From positions 8,599,501 through 8,663,500 of the forward strand of contig NC_052028.1 in NCBI RefSeq assembly GCF_015832195.1: a stretch of DNA of 64,000 nt, given 5' to 3'. The translations under genes and the position numbers were made by a program. The notes beneath the pieces are model-generated. The model saw only the letters and a list, made by a program, of their open reading frames with translations, did no database searches and had not been told where the DNA came from. Shown one piece after another: positions 11,801-25,200 of the stretch (its first letter is position 1; every line of letters starts with the position of its first letter). This DNA comes from Motacilla alba alba (taxonomy: Eukaryota > Chordata > Aves > Passeriformes > Motacillidae).

Positions 11801-12819
11801 GCACAGCCTCTCCTCCATGGAACAGCTTGTGGGCTCCATGGGAGACAGCACCCAGCAGTGGCAGCCCTGCTGGGGCATGGGGAATGTGTCAGCCCATCCC
11901 CAGGGCAAGGAAAAAGGAAATATTTGCCAGTTTGTGGGCTCGGAGTCCTACAGTACTCCAGTCGTGTGGTCCTCTGCTGTAGTGGCCAATGCCTGCCTTT
12001 GCCACCCAGACAGAACTGAGGTTATCTTTCCTTGAAACTGCTGGAGATCTGCCATGGGAAATGCCTTTCTTTGATCTGGATTTTGCCATGATCCCGTAAC
12101 TTATAATTACACTAACTCTTCCATTCCAGTGAAACCCGCCCCTTCCTTTTTTACCCATGGCACATGGGATTTTTCGAGAAACCACTGAGACTTGCAGAGC
12201 AGCTCCATGGGCTGCTGGGGTGGGTTTTGCTTTTGAGTTTGCTCAGATGTAGCACAATTATTCTTTTTCACCTAAATACTGTTCCATAGCTCTGTACTGA
12301 GTTGGAGGAAAAAATTCCATAACAAAACCAAAAGTGCAGGAGCACATAGCTGCTTCTTTGATTATAATGACTAGTCACCTAGGCCAGCTGAGAAGGTTTG
12401 TAGCCACCAGCAGATGTCATTGCAGCCAGCACAGTGTGGTACATGTCAGGTAAGAGCACAGGCACTGCAGGTATTCAGATAATACCCAGTGGAGAATGAA
12501 AATAAAAAAATAAAATTGCCAGGTAACTCATTCCTAGATCACTGGTAGCTCATTTGTAGTAGATAGACATGAGGAATTAAATCCCACACTACAATTTGTT
12601 TTCTGCTGAATAATTAAGATTTATTAGTCCAAAGCACAAATTATAGTAATTTAAAATACTAATACTTTTTTTTTTTAATGGAACATGCATGTGGATTTTG
12701 TTTAGTGGGAGTAATTGGGTCCTGATAACCTAACGAGCCTGAGGATTAATGAGGAGTGCTGGTGAGGGGCTGATCCACCCCATGCTCCAGGGCTGCCTCC
12801 CATGCTGGGCTCTCTGAGG

Positions 12820-12893
12820 AGAGGTTGGGACTGGGTGAGCTTTGAGGTCCCTTCCCACCCAAACCATCCCAAGATCCTTTGATTCTGTGATTC
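12820..12893 (+). mobile_element. CR1 LINE fragment, very short 3' end
   Basis: Only the last ~75 bp are clear: GGTTGGGACTGGGTGAGCTT, GGTCCCTTCCCACCCAAACC and terminal GATTCTGTGATT. Confidence 0.8.
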
Positions 12894-13601
12894 CTTGGTG
12901 CAGGAGAGCCTCGGCATGCATGTTTGGGCACGTGTTTGCCTGGACGTTTGTGTGCCTGCACGTATTATGCCTTTGCTAGCCCAAGTTTTTAATGCTCACA
13001 GATTTCTATGCTAGTGGCTACAGAGAGGCAGAAAATACTCCTCTTGAAATCTGTGGCAAACTTTGCTGTCATAAAGACAAAATAATGAAAAACTCTCATT
13101 AGCCTCTGTATCTGAGTAATTTCCCCACTCCCCTTCTTTGGGGTCAGCCAGCAAACAGACAGAGAAAATCCCTGAGCTGCCTGTAAGACCTTGGTCCATC
13201 ACTGGTGGTTATTATTATGCCATTGCATCAAATCTATAGAAATACTTTATATAAAATTTCCTGTTACAAGCAGCATTCACTGTTTGCTTGGTGAAGACCA
13301 CAAGCAGAACTGGGTCTGCTGAGCTCCATCTTTTTCAGATTCAGGAGATAACAAGTCTCTACCTTAAAATACACTTTACAGTTAAGAAATGCAATTTCTG
13401 TTAAACTACTGATCCAAATATAGCCTTGTACACATAAAAGACAGTCAAGCCAAGGCAGATGGATATGATGATAAGAGAGATGGACTAAAGGCAGAGTTTT
13501 ATGGCCGGTCTCCTCGCAACACAATGAACAAGTATTTATCTTGTGGGAAACTCTGTCTCTTCGTACTTCTACAGCCTGTGGGAAACTCTGGCTCTTCTCA
13601 G

Positions 13602-14122
13602 TCACTGATGAGGCTGCACCTCAGATTCTGTTCTGTGTTGAGTTTTGGGCCCCTCACTCCAAGACAGACATTGAGATGCTGGAGAGTTTGCAGAGAAGGG
13701 CAGTGGAGCTGGGGAAGGGTCTAGAGCACAGGTCTGATGAGGAGAGGGGCTAGGGGGGCTCATACTGGACAAAAGGAGGCACCTTCTTGCTCCCTACGGC
13801 TCCCTGACAGGAGGGTGGAGGCAGGTAGGGATCCATCTCTTCTCCCAATAAACGAGTGATAGGACAAGAGGAAGCAGCCTCAAGTTGTGGCGTGGAAGGT
13901 TTAGATTTAATATTGGGAAAAAATATCCACCAAAATGGTTGTCAAGCCCTGGAAGAGGCTGCCCAAGGCACTCAGGGTGGAGTCACCATCCCTGGAGGGA
14001 TTTAACAAACATGTAAATGTAGCACTTGGGGACATGGTTTAGTGGTGGCCTTGGCAGTGTTGGGTTGACATTTGGACTCCATGATCTTAGAAGGCTTTTC
14101 CAACCTAAACGATTCTGTGATT
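13602..14122 (+). mobile_element. CR1 LINE fragment, longest in the window
   Basis: About 520 bp in sense orientation. The 5' part shows the decayed end of the reverse-transcriptase ORF region (TCAGATTCTGTTCTGTGTTG, GCTGGAGAGTTTGCAGAGAA). Then come the 3' UTR segments GGTGGAGTCACCATCCCTGG and GACTCCATGATCTTAGAAGG, and the terminal GATTCTGTGATT. It has stops and indels and encodes nothing intact. Confidence 0.9.
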
Positions 14123-17100
14123 CAAGATCCAAATGAACACCTGCCAGCACTGGAGATAATGTTGTGTTCTTGGCCTTAGATGAGATAAATCAGTGGGGAA
14201 ACTTCATTGACTTTGGCACCGGCTGTATTTAGCTAAGAGTGTTTGGAGATGTCCCGAACACTTCAGCTGGGGACACAGAGAGTCACCTGTTCTGAGATGG
14301 TGTTTCCTTATGGATCCCATCAGCTGGGTCTCAGCTCAGCTTGGGGATTTATTTCTTCAGAAAGTCCCAAGTTGCTTTATGTCCTGAAATAGAGAGAGAG
14401 AGAGACAGAGAATTAAAGGGAAGACGTTATATTAAGCATGTGTTTTAAGAACAAATTTCTTTATCTGTGTAGCACCTCACTTAAAACCGAGAGGTATAAA
14501 AAAGTGTAATTCTCTGTAATCCACAGGATTTTTTTCCTTTTGCATTCAGAGGAGCTTAGATGGTGGCCAGAAGACAGATGGACTTATTTTTTAATTGCAA
14601 ACTTCGCTGGGAAGAATGCAAATCCTAACCCAGTGGCAATAGTGTTTTAATTGTTTTTTTCAGCAAATATACAATCTATGGGTAATGAAAAGAATTTTTA
14701 CTATAAAAAATGCTATACTAATAAAGGATTTAATCATGTGACAGTGTCCTGAAGCAAGAACTCTTTTTCCTGTGTATCATTGTCCTGGTGGCAAGAAAAG
14801 TTTTCCATTCCCAGATTCTTTCAAAAGCAGATGTGGGACACATGGACTTCCTGCTCAAGCCCTAAATAATACCTAAGTTTAAAAATGTCACTATAGGCAT
14901 GTGGAGGTTTTATGCATACAGGCGTGGTAGATGTTTTGGGTTTTTTAGTATAATCAATGTTCTCTGTAACCTCTGTTCCATCGTTCAGCAAATACAGCTG
15001 TCAGTTACTATAATAGATCAGAGACCATGACAAGTAAGTTAAAAAAAAAAATCTGTGTTACAAAATGACCTGCAGTTAAACAGCTGATCTCTGGTGCTGG
15101 GTTGAGTTAGTTAATTATCTGGTTGGGAAAAAATCCGTGCCAGAAGCTTCATGTTGTCATCCACTCTTCCTTCTTCTTGAAATTTTTTTCTTCTTCTTTT
15201 CATCGAGATGGGTGTAAATGCTGGGGCAGTTGTGGGTCTGTTTGCATCGCATGGAAGCAGCTGGCATTTTGGTGGCACCATGGTGGCATCACTGGGGGCT
15301 GCTGGTGCAGGCAGACATGACGTACTGGGATGGGCTGGGACAGAGCAGCTGCTTGCACATCAGCCACCCTGGTCCCTGCCTCCTGTGGGACTGACTCCAT
15401 ACACACCCTTCTGTTTGCTCAGTTCTGCTTTGTTTAACTTTTCTGGAAAACCTTTTCCATGGAGCGCCGTGTCGCGGCTGACCTCAGGGCAGGGCGAGCT
15501 CCCAGGGCAGGCTGTGTTGGAAAACAAGTCTGACCTCAGCAAGCAGAGTTGGTACTTTAACATTTTTGCCCTTCGCCACCTCTGTGAAGTGGTGATAGCT
15601 CGCTCTGGGGTGATGGGAGCAGACACTGCCCTGGGGCTGCTGTCCCCAGCCAGGGTCAGGCCACCGGGACCCTCTCTGTGGTCAGCCAGGGGTCCAGCCC
15701 AGCAGAAGATTGCTCTTGCAAATGTCACCAGAGATGAGAATCAGAGCATGAAAATACAAAGAAAGTTTTGGGATGAACATAGCTTGTATCTGGGTCTTCT
15801 GCCTCCTGGGAAGGTGAGTGCATCAACCAGGACTCTGCCATGCGCTTAAACTTCTCCCAGCCAAACTGTGGTGAAGTTTGGTGCACCCTATGAAGAGTTG
15901 TGGATTTTCTGAGGAAAGTAAATAATGTGGCTTAAAATTCCTGGCCCTGTGTAGTCCTGGAGCTGAGCTCCCCAGGAAGAACTGCATCATTAGAACCCTA
16001 CTAAGCCCTTAGAGGTTTGCTCCTGTTGCTGTTTGTATTCCCATGAACCCTGAACTCAAAGAAAAACCAAGTTGAAAGAGAAAAGTTTCATCAATTATTT
16101 TTGTCATCAAAACCATAAGAAATTTTGACTTTCTTATTTTTTCAGTGTGAAGTCTTTCATCAGTCCTGCCTTGTGAAAGTATGATTAGCCAGTGTTAAAA
16201 TGAAATCCAAGACTGGGAACGTTTTGCATGGTCTCTGATTTCGAAGTGACAATTTTTTACATCTGAACTAACCAGGTTATCCCTGGGCCATTGCTGACAG
16301 TCACTTTCATAAAGCCATAGCCAATAACTGATGGGAATTCTAGGTAAAAATATGTTGAGAAGCCAGCCTAGCCATAGCAGTATTCATTTATTATTTTTAT
16401 TTTAGCATAAAAAATAAAGTCTGCTGCATTTATTAATAGGCCAAGTCATAATCTGCCATTCTGGCACCTCCTGGCACTGTATTTGGCTGTAGTTGGAAAA
16501 TGAGACTTTCATCCAGGCCCTGAAGTTTGGAAACCAGCTCTCTCCAAGCTGCTTTCCATACTGAGACACAAAGATGAAAATAATCTCATGACCATCCACT
16601 CCTGTAGTAAAATCTTGTGCAATTAAATCTATGAATCTCAATACCTGAAAAACAGGATTTGATGACACATGACAAGAGCTGAGTTAAAATATGTATAACT
16701 TAGTACTGGCACAGTGGGTAATCTTTATCATCACGAGTGTGGAGAAGATGAAATCAAGGCGTGGGGTGGGGATACACAGCACCAGAGTAACCTCATATAT
16801 TCCCACCCCTTACCTGAACTTCAGTTCTGAAAATGAGCCCTAGAAGTATTTCTGAATAGACAATATTTTGTTTTTAAAAATGGAGAAAGATCTGTAAGGA
16901 TGCTTTGTGTGGAGTCAGGGGTTGCTGTGGTGCTCAGTGCATCACATCTCTCTTGGTTTGCTAACTCATTACCTGGCTTGTTGTGAGCATTTTGGAGATT
17001 GAGGCAGCAAAGCTGTATGTTCCCCTTCAGTCTGAGTCCAGCTCACAGGGTCAGACCTCTCCATCCTAAACCTCATCCAGGAGCCTCTTCCCCATGCTGC

Positions 17101-17430
17101 TGAGGCTACCAGGATAGCTGTCGAGCATTTAAACTGCTCCTTGTTTTACATCTCATAGGAGGTAACATTTAAGGAACTTCTAGAAGTCAAGTGGCAGGAC
17201 AAGATTAATTAGGATTCCTTTCTAATCCTAATTACAATGATATTTGCTTCCCACGATAGGAGTTGTTCATTATCATATGTATAAGTTTGTTTCTTTAGTC
17301 TGTCTGCTTCCCTCTCCCCAACAACAAAAAAAAAAAAGGTTAAATAATATTTAATATGTTTTTGCAGTCATTAAAAAAAATCAACTCTTTTTAATCTGGT
17401 AAAAACATCAGATGGGCAGAGGAGAAACCC
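14123..17430. other. Intron stretch, no recognised exon
   Basis: Mostly AT-rich unique sequence with short AG and T runs. A 213-codon plus-strand frame (15208-15849) is the longest open frame here and has a GTGAGT donor-like site near its end, but no family signature. I treat it as chance. Confidence 0.5.
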
Positions 17431-17439
17431 ATTCAATTC

Positions 17440-17745
17440 CCTATTAATTTCCCTTGCTCTCTAATTATATGCAAATCCACCAAGCCCAGGTTTTAATTCA
17501 GCTGCTCGCATTAAGAGATCAGAGGAAGATTCAAAATGGGAAAGCAGAGTTTGACGTGTCATCGGGGGCTCGTACGAATTTGACTGGAAGATAAATTCCA
17601 CATTTTAATTAAAATGTTTATTCCGCTCTGCACAATAATGCTTGCTTGCTTTCAGAGGAAAAAAAGGGTATTAAGCATTAAAGGAACTAATTCCTCCTAT
17701 CGAGAAAATTAGGATTTCTCTCAGGCAGACACAGGGTATCATCCA
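17440..17745. promoter_or_regulatory. Candidate conserved non-coding element (intron)
   Basis: AT-rich and free of repeats, with intact CpG-containing words in a CpG-poor intron (GACGTGTCATCGGGGGCTCG, GTACGAATTTGAC) and clustered regulatory words. These are an octamer-like TATGCAAAT near 17469, TTTAATTAAAATG near 17604, GCATTAAGAGATCAGAGG, and TTATTCCGC. This texture is typical of deeply conserved vertebrate enhancers, but I cannot align it. Function and conservation are inference. Confidence 0.35.
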
Positions 17746-18623
17746 GGATTAGCGGCTGTAGCATTCTTTGTAAACATGTCACCCTTGAAAGTGAGCAACA
17801 AGGGAAGCTGCTATCGCCTTACTGCTGCAGGGTGTCCATAGAGCATCCCTTTGGCTCCAGAGGGGATTATCTTCCCTCCGTGGCCCCCACAGAGCCATTT
17901 ATCTGAAAACTGGGAACTAAATGTGAGTCAGATTAGAATAATGCGGGGGTGGCAGCGGGCAGCTCGCCTCTCTCCGTGCCAGGATCACCAGGGGGGTTTG
18001 GGGGTCCCTGTGGGGAGGGATGGTTGGCAACACCAGTGCTAGGGAGGGTGTGACATCTGTCCCCACACTGGGCTGGAACGATGCTGTAGAGGGGTCTGGG
18101 ACAGACCCTGGGGAAGGCTCAGAGCAGCCATGGTTCATCCCTGCCTGGCCATCCCTCTTGGAAATGTGCTTGGCGTTTGTATAAATTTGAAGGGATTTCA
18201 CCAGAGTAGAGAAATGTGCACTCAATGAGGATGATAATCTTACATATCATCATTCCTGGTTGTTTTGACTTGTCTGTTACTGGATTGTGGCATGGGCTTG
18301 GATGTGGCCGCTTTTGATGTAGTAAAACACCTTCCCTTGGTGTCATCTGACGCTGAGAGTGCGTGGCCTTGCCATGAATGCCATGGGAGAAAGCTCCCTC
18401 TGGATAAGTCAGCAGCATTACAGTACCATTTTTATTTTTTTATTTATTATTCCTTTTACTACTGTTATTTTTTCACAGCATTGTCAGCAAGTTGGGGATC
18501 TCAGATGGAATGAGAAATTTGGGTTTGTTGTCTGTTTCTTTCAGCCAGTGATGTTGTCAGATAGTGAGATCTCCCCTGAAGCTGAGCTGTGAGACTAGCA
18601 GATTTAAAAAAGGAGAGGAGAAA

Positions 18624-18800
18624 GGAGAGGAGAGGAGAGGAGAGGAGAGGAGAGGAGAGGAGAGGAGAGGAGAGGAGAGGAGAGGAGAGGAGAGGAGAGG
18701 AGAGGAGAGGAGAGGAGAGGAGAGGAGAGGAGAGGAGAGGAGAGGAGAGGAGAGGAGAGGAGAGGAGAGGAGAGGAGAGGAGAGGAGAGGAGAGGAGAGG
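18624..18800 (+). repeat. (GGAGA)n polypurine microsatellite, ~177 bp
   Basis: About 35 perfect pentamers, preceded by an interrupted copy from 18611. One strand is all purine and its complement all pyrimidine, so it is able to form triplex (H-DNA). It is open in every frame on both strands, which creates spurious repetitive ORFs. Confidence 0.98.
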
Positions 18801-19335
18801 AAAAAGGTGAAAAGAAAATAGGGACTATTGTGCTTGCCAGGAAGGGCTGACAACTGTCCCTTCCCAAGCCTATAGACAGGGGCAAATGCCCTGTGATAGG
18901 TCTCCTGTCCAGGTCCCAGTGTGACAGGGTATGTCATCATGGTGGGTGGGTGTCCCAGCAGGATGGTGTCACCCATGGTGGCCTTGCATCCTGGCACTGC
19001 TGTGATGTAGAGGGGCAGGTTTCACCCCTCTGATGTTTAGTTAATCGAAACGTCTGAAATCACATCAGTGTTTTTGAGGGGTTGTGTTTTGTAAACTCCC
19101 CCACACTCTTTCAAGTACATGGGCAGGTTTTGTATTTGTTATAAATGGAAAGGAAAAACACAGCCAGCAGCCAGGACCCCTCTCCTCACGCCCAGGGATT
19201 CTGTAAGCAAACATTTGCCTCCAGAAAACTGCACAACACTGGCACCTGGAGGGTTCTTGTTGCTGGCAGATGGCCCCAGAAATCTTGCAGGTTTTTCCAT
19301 CTGCTGCTGCAAGCACATCCCTGGAGAGGAGGGAA

Positions 19336-19550
19336 TCTTAGAATCACAGAATGGAAGGGCTTAAAGGGCATCTCATTCCACCTCCACTGTCATGGGCAGG
19401 GACACCAGCCACTAGACCAGGTTGCTGCAAGCCCCATCCAGCCTGGCCTGGAACATTTCTGGGGTATGGGGCAGCCTCAATTTCTCTAGGAAACCAGTGC
19501 CACTGCCTCACCACCCTCAGAGGGAATAATTTCTTCCCAAAATCTAGGGA
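19336..19550 (-). mobile_element. CR1 LINE fragment, 3' end
   Basis: Antisense: TTAGAATCACAGAATGGAAG, CATGGGCAGGGACACC, GTTGCTGCAAGCCCC, then TTTCTAGG-type sequence, CACTGCCTCACCACCCTCAG and AATTTCTTCCCAAAATCT. It extends slightly further 5' than most copies here. Confidence 0.9.
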
Positions 19551-20833
19551 TGTGACAGCCAAATGACGAAGCTTGATCATTTCAGATCCAGCATGGAGCT
19601 GGGGCTGGGGTTTGCAAATGGCTTTTCAAAGCAGGAGAAAATCCTTGCAACTAGCAGCAACAGGGATCACAACACGGTTGTCACAGTGCAGACCATCAGT
19701 GTTTCACCAAACCTTTGCACCCTGAGGTTTGGGTGGCCGTGGTGCTGCCAGGCAATGAAGAGTGACACCCCTGGTCCTTCAGGAAACGGTGTCTCAAGCC
19801 TGCCCACAGGGCAAGCCTTGCCTCTGTGACATATTTTTGGTTTGCTTTCCTCCCTTGCCCTCTTGGACATTTTCCTGATTAATTCTGGGTACTGGACCAA
19901 CCGCTTGCCTTTGAGAAGTGGAGTGAAATAAAGGAGGTCAGATGCTATCAGCCTCCACAGGTCAAATGGGAGCCTTTGCATTCACAGCCTCGAGCGTTAC
20001 CGGTAACTCCAGGGTTTGCAAGTTCTGATTCAAATTCTCAGAACCACAGGGCATGATGGGGACAGAGATTTTATTTTTTTTTTCTTTGTAGCCCAGAACA
20101 CCAGAGAGCCAGTAACCAGGGATGGATGTTTCAGAACAAGCTGGGGGTTGATGCAGCCCCCATTAAATTGCCCTGTTTTTTGGGAGAGACTAGCAGGGGT
20201 TCGGTGCTGCAGTGTAGCCCTTGGGTTATATTGCCCCAGCATTTTGGCTCCATGAAGCCAAATGTCACCACTGCCTTTTGTGGCCGTGGCACACTGGGAC
20301 TGCAGGGGGGTTGCTATCCCCTCCTGGGCAGATGCTTTGAACATCACAGCAGGAGCATTTCCCAAGCAAGGCAAGCATTGCATGAGGGCACTTTCTGCAG
20401 GTTTGAGGAGGCATCCGGAGTGAGGTGGCTCTTCTGGTGAATGGAACTGTAAACATTGCATGGTGATGTCTAAATTTCATTTTTTGAGGCTTCCACCTCT
20501 CTGGTATGTGGTGTAGCTGCCTCCACACTTGTCCCCTGTCACCCTAAGAGAGCGACCTCTGAGAGGGACTTTTCATCTTTATTTTTCCATGCCTTTTTTA
20601 ATTTTTAAATTTTCAGGAAGAACCACCTACATCTTTCTCTTAGAAGATAAATACTTGAGAAGTGAAACAGCTCTTCCTGTGCCCGTAAATGGTGAAAAAC
20701 TCAGCTTATTTCCCCTGCAGAGTTTGACTGAAAAATAATAACCATTATTGCTTAAAACCAGAAACCAGCAGCAGCACTGAGAAATTTTGGAAGGTTTTTA
20801 AGTTCTTTCCCTGTATTTCCCCCATTGCTGTAA
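19551..20833. other. Intron stretch without recognised features
   Basis: Unique-looking intron sequence. No exon, CR1 or tandem array was seen. Open frames up to 143 codons on both strands show no domain. Confidence 0.5.
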
Positions 20834-20964
20834 GTGTTCAGGGGTGGCTGGATGGGGCCCTGAGCAGCATGGGCTAGTGGGTGGTACCTGCCTGTGGCAG
20901 GGAGCTGTAACTGTATTATCTTTAAGGTCCCTTCCAACCCAAACTGTTCTGTGATTCTGTGATT
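20834..20964 (+). mobile_element. CR1 LINE fragment, 3' end
   Basis: Sense-orientation 3' end: AGTGTTCAGGGGTGGCTGG, ATCTTTAAGGTCCCTTCC, CAACCCAAACTGTTCTGTGA and terminal TTCTGTGATT. Confidence 0.85.
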
Positions 20965-22108
20965 TGTTCCCATCGTGTCTGGAGATTGGTCGCCCCTCTG
21001 AGTGCTGGGACACAGCAGGTGTGAAATGCCAGGGAATTGTTCTCTGATGCACATCCCAGGGGAATCAGGATCAAGGGAGCTGAGTTTGGCCACGGAGGCA
21101 AGCACATCCCCTGGAATGTGCAAAGAAGGTCAGGGCTACCCAGGTGCCTCATCAGCATTTAGAAAGCAGAGCTGGATTTTAAAGAACCTGAAAGAAATCA
21201 GGGGGAAAGGGAAGAGTTTGGGAAATTATTGCTCCATCAACCACAAAATGTAGAGTGCAGGGGTAAAAACCAGAGTGAGGGCAATATTTGGATCAAAACC
21301 TGAGCCAAGACAGCATTTGCCTGTGTGTGTGATATGTCTCTTAAACCAATCAGCTCCTTGTTGCAATTCGTATGCAGAATTAATGCTAGAATTAATTACT
21401 GGAAGTTATACCTGACTGCTGCTCATAATCATGTCAGGGCCAGCCAGAGGTGGGGTGCACAGGACAGTGGGACTCTTCTGGTCTTGGGGATGAGGTCTCT
21501 GGAGGAACAACTCTGGCTGTGCTGAGGGTAAGAACCAGATCCAGCTCTGTGCCACAGCCAAGCTGGTTGACCTGTGCAGTGGCCAGGAAGATGCTGCTGC
21601 TGCTGCAGCCAAAATTTGTCTCTGCTGGAGGAGTGAAGGGCTGGATGAGGGCAGTGCCTGAGCATGGGTGGCTTTAACTTTCCCTGTTTCCTTTCCTCTG
21701 CGGCAGCGGGCTGGGGCGCAGGGACTGCAGCAAAAGTGAGAAAAGAGAAAAAAGTGTGCTGAGATGAGAAATGAGTCAATGCTGCCTTTGCCTGCGGGCT
21801 GCGAGGGCTCCGGCCCCGGCGCGTGCAGCCAGTGCCAGAAACGGTCTGCAGTGGGTACCGGGGGATCTTTTATCACAGCATCTCCTGCTGTAACACCACG
21901 GGGAAACGAGGGCCGAAGGTGTCTGCTGACACGGTCTGGGGCCCTGAGCTGGGAGGTGTTAGCAGAACTTAAAATGTGCAGAGCTGGCTTTGAGTCATGG
22001 GCTCTGGGTCCCCAGTGCCCCAAGTGACAGCATTCCCCTGGGAGTCCTCCTGGAAGCCCTCTTGGCATCTGATGTTGCGGGATGTGCCTAATAATGTCCT
22101 TAATCATC
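20965..22108. other. Intron stretch, moderately GC-rich
   Basis: Contains a minus-strand frame of 233 codons (21406-22107). Its composition is low-complexity and there is no recognisable domain, so I regard it as non-coding. A slightly CpG-richer patch lies at about 21690-21850. No splice-bounded TCF7-like exon was found in it. Confidence 0.45.
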
Positions 22109-22227
22109 AGTCATAGGATGGTTTGGGTTGAAGAAACCTTAGAGATCATCTGGTTCTAACCCACCTGCCATGGGCAGAGACACCTTCCACTAGACCAGGT
22201 TGCCCAGGGCCTCATCCAAGCTGGACT
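22109..22227 (-). mobile_element. CR1 LINE fragment, 3' end
   Basis: Antisense: TCATAGGATGGTTTGGGTTG, AACCTTAGAGATCATCTGG, GCCATGGGCAGAGACACC, and CCAGGTTGCCCAGGGCCTC. Confidence 0.9.
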
Positions 22228-25200
22228 AATATCCCTGATCCATCCCTAATGATTTGCTAATTTGGATTGATTCGAGGATAAAGAACAAAAGGCACAAAAG
22301 TGCCCCCAGTCACAGGTAGCTTCCCCAGCAGCAGTGCATGCTTGGTGCAGCCTGACCTTATACCTTTCTTTCTGTGGCACGATGACTAATTTTGCAGTGA
22401 AGAGGAATTAATTCCTCATTGAATCAGCAGCAGCAAACCTTGGTAGGTTTTGTTTTTCATAGCCGACACATCAACTCATCTCACTCTCTCTGAGAAGTGA
22501 TGTCAAAGCAAACACGTATGGGGCAACTCGGGGCTGGACTGCAGCCTGCAGCTCCTGGGCTGCACCCAGGCACCCACGCAGGGCACAGGAGCACAGAGAC
22601 CTGCTCAGAGCTCAGCCCAGCATCTGAGCTGAGAACAGCCTTGGGGGATGCTCCCAGCAGCCAGACACACAGCTCAGCCAGTGACACAGGGCTCTGGGAC
22701 TGCCCAAACCCCCCTCTGCCGTGGGGGTGATTGCCACCAGCATGGCACAGCTGCCAGCCCCAGCTCCCTTCCTTTGACCAGGCCCTTTGCTACACACAGG
22801 CCACTGCTGGGTTGGCCCATGGCTCTTCATTTCTCTGTCTGTGGGGCTGGCAACGTGGGAAAATTTGAAAGTGGTGTGAGTAATTTCACCTGACTGCGGC
22901 GCGGCTCCCCAGCGAGGCTGGAAACCACAGTGCTCACCCTGGCCACCAGCTCCTGCTGCTCCTGCTCCCTGCAGCTGCTCCCAGCCTTCCCCCAGCACAG
23001 CCAGGGTCATGGGGCCACCTGCTCCAAGGGTCACAGAGGATTTATGGGACCTGCCTGTCTCCCTGCAGGCTCCTGTGCACCCGTGGATGGATACAGGCTC
23101 CCAGGGCAGGGTTTTCCAGCAGTTTGAGCTCTTGGGATGGTGGCTGGTGTTCTGGGAGCTGTGGTTTGTGCAAGGCAGGCAGCATCCTGGTGTCCTCCAT
23201 GGGGAGCACAGGATGTCACATCCCTGAAGTCACATCCCCAAAGGAAATTTAACAGCATGAAATTTAACATTTTTCACTATTGGAAAGGGCGGTAGAGTTA
23301 AACTACTTTATTTTAGTTCTGAATTGTCTTCTACCAGAAAATTAATTAAAGTCATTCCCATCCATAAAAGCAGCAGTGGAACCCAGCACTGGTGGGATGT
23401 TGGGATCCTCAGCAGCCCCCCAGGCAGTGTGGTGTGACCACTTCTGCTTTTAATAGCTGTGTTCAATTGTAGCAAGGAATACTTTTCACAGGTTACAAAA
23501 CATCCTCCTTTTTTTTTCATTTGCTTCTTTTCCCAAACTGATCCAAGCAGAAAAAAAAAATTTTTAATTCTTTTTTTTTCTACAATATTTTCAGAGTTAA
23601 AAACTCAAAGAGTTTTACCAGCCATGGAAATTTTTTAGTTCGATCATTTCACTGAAATTTTAACTTTTGGTCTTCTGTGCCACATTTTTCTAAGGTTAGC
23701 TTTAAAGTTCAACAGAAAAATCTTCCATCAAACCAGCGAAGTAAAACTACTCATTTTTAGCATGCCGTGACTAAATAGATAAGTCTTTAAAAAATTAATT
23801 AAAATACTTGCTAACACAAGGTGCTTTCCAGAAAATGTTTGATTGTGATCTCATACCATTCTCTAGTGAAAACCCCACATTTTGATTAAAATCATTTATA
23901 GTTCTGATCAGCCAGCAGCATCCCAGTAACTTGTATAACCCCACTGCTTCCTGTGGCCAGAGCATGTGTGATGGAGAATGGGAGCAAAGGCAAAGGATGT
24001 TGAGCCAGATCAGGCTCCTTGGAGCCCAAATACACTGAAACTCCAGTGCTGAGGGTGATCCTCATATGCAAGACCCACTGGGTTTGCATGTGCTCAGAGG
24101 AAGGAGAGTTTTCTGTCTGGCCTTGGGATCCCATCACAATCACACACCCAGGCTTGACTGGGGAGATCTACTTTTGCCTTGCCAACAATTAATTTTTCTT
24201 AATAATTAATGCCACTGTCTTTTCTCTTTGCTCCTCCAATTACCTCTAGTTATTAAAGTCACATCTTGGCTTCGAGGAGAGATCTTCTTCCCTCAGTAGC
24301 ATTGGGTTTTTCAGTCATTTTCAGGGGGATTGGTGGGATGGTTGGTGCTGGGAGGGGGATGCACTGCAGCATCAGTGCCTGGCCCAGCACACAGGGGAGG
24401 AGGGGACAGTGCTCACACAGGAGCTGGGCACCCAGCAGAGCTGCAATTTAGCAAATTTGAGAGGGGGAAAAAAGCCCTCCAGGCTTGCAAACCCCATCGT
24501 GCTGCTCCATCCCCTCTGGAAATGCCATTCTGCAGTTGCTGTAAATGTGTCTCCTCATTTCTGCATGAGGTCGTGGCTGCACAGCTCATTCCCCAACCTG
24601 TCCTCAAGGGGCTGTGCTGGAAAAGGTGAGACAAAGCTGTCCTTGGAGCCCCTTCAAGTCCCCCCATGGCTACTGAAGGACAGGAGGTGACAAATTGGTG
24701 TTGGGACCATGATGTTTGGCACCAGCAGCGTTATTTTTGGTGGTTGGGTAGTGAGCAGCTCTGTCACTGCAGCTCTGGGCTGGGTTGAAACGCAGGAGAC
24801 AAAATAAGATGCTTTACCAAACCACAGCACGTCCCCTGTGATGTCCTGACCAGCAGCACCCTCTGTCCTCCCAGGGGACCCTCTGAGAGAGCTCCAAACC
24901 ACTGCCCTCGTGTCAGTTCAATCCTCTTGGGAGAAAACTTTTACATCAGCGTAACTTTATGGCATAAAACACTGTCAGTTGCTAAGTCCTGGCTTTGAAA
25001 AGCCTCTTCAAGGTTCGTGTGCTGCAGCTTGTGTGTTCGTGTGCTACATTTGTAGAAATGTAATCTAGACCTTGCAAAAAACGGGGAATTGATCCCATTT
25101 CTCTGACATACGGATTTCTGTAAGCCAGGTATGGTTTCACAGTGCAGCTGGGGAAGACCAGGAGCTGCAGTCATGGCCATGGGCCACAACCATTGGCAGC

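Noticed and set aside
15208..15849. 213-codon plus-strand frame with a GTGAGT donor-like site at its end
   Set aside because: No recognisable domain or homology, located deep in an intron. A donor-like hexamer is common by chance. RNA-seq would be needed to revive it.
18557..18997. Repetitive Leu/Ser and Arg/Glu/Gly open frames
   Set aside because: Product of the (GGAGA)n microsatellite, which has no stops in any frame.
21406..22107. 233-codon minus-strand frame
   Set aside because: Low-complexity Ser/Pro/Ala composition, no domain, no promoter or splice context.
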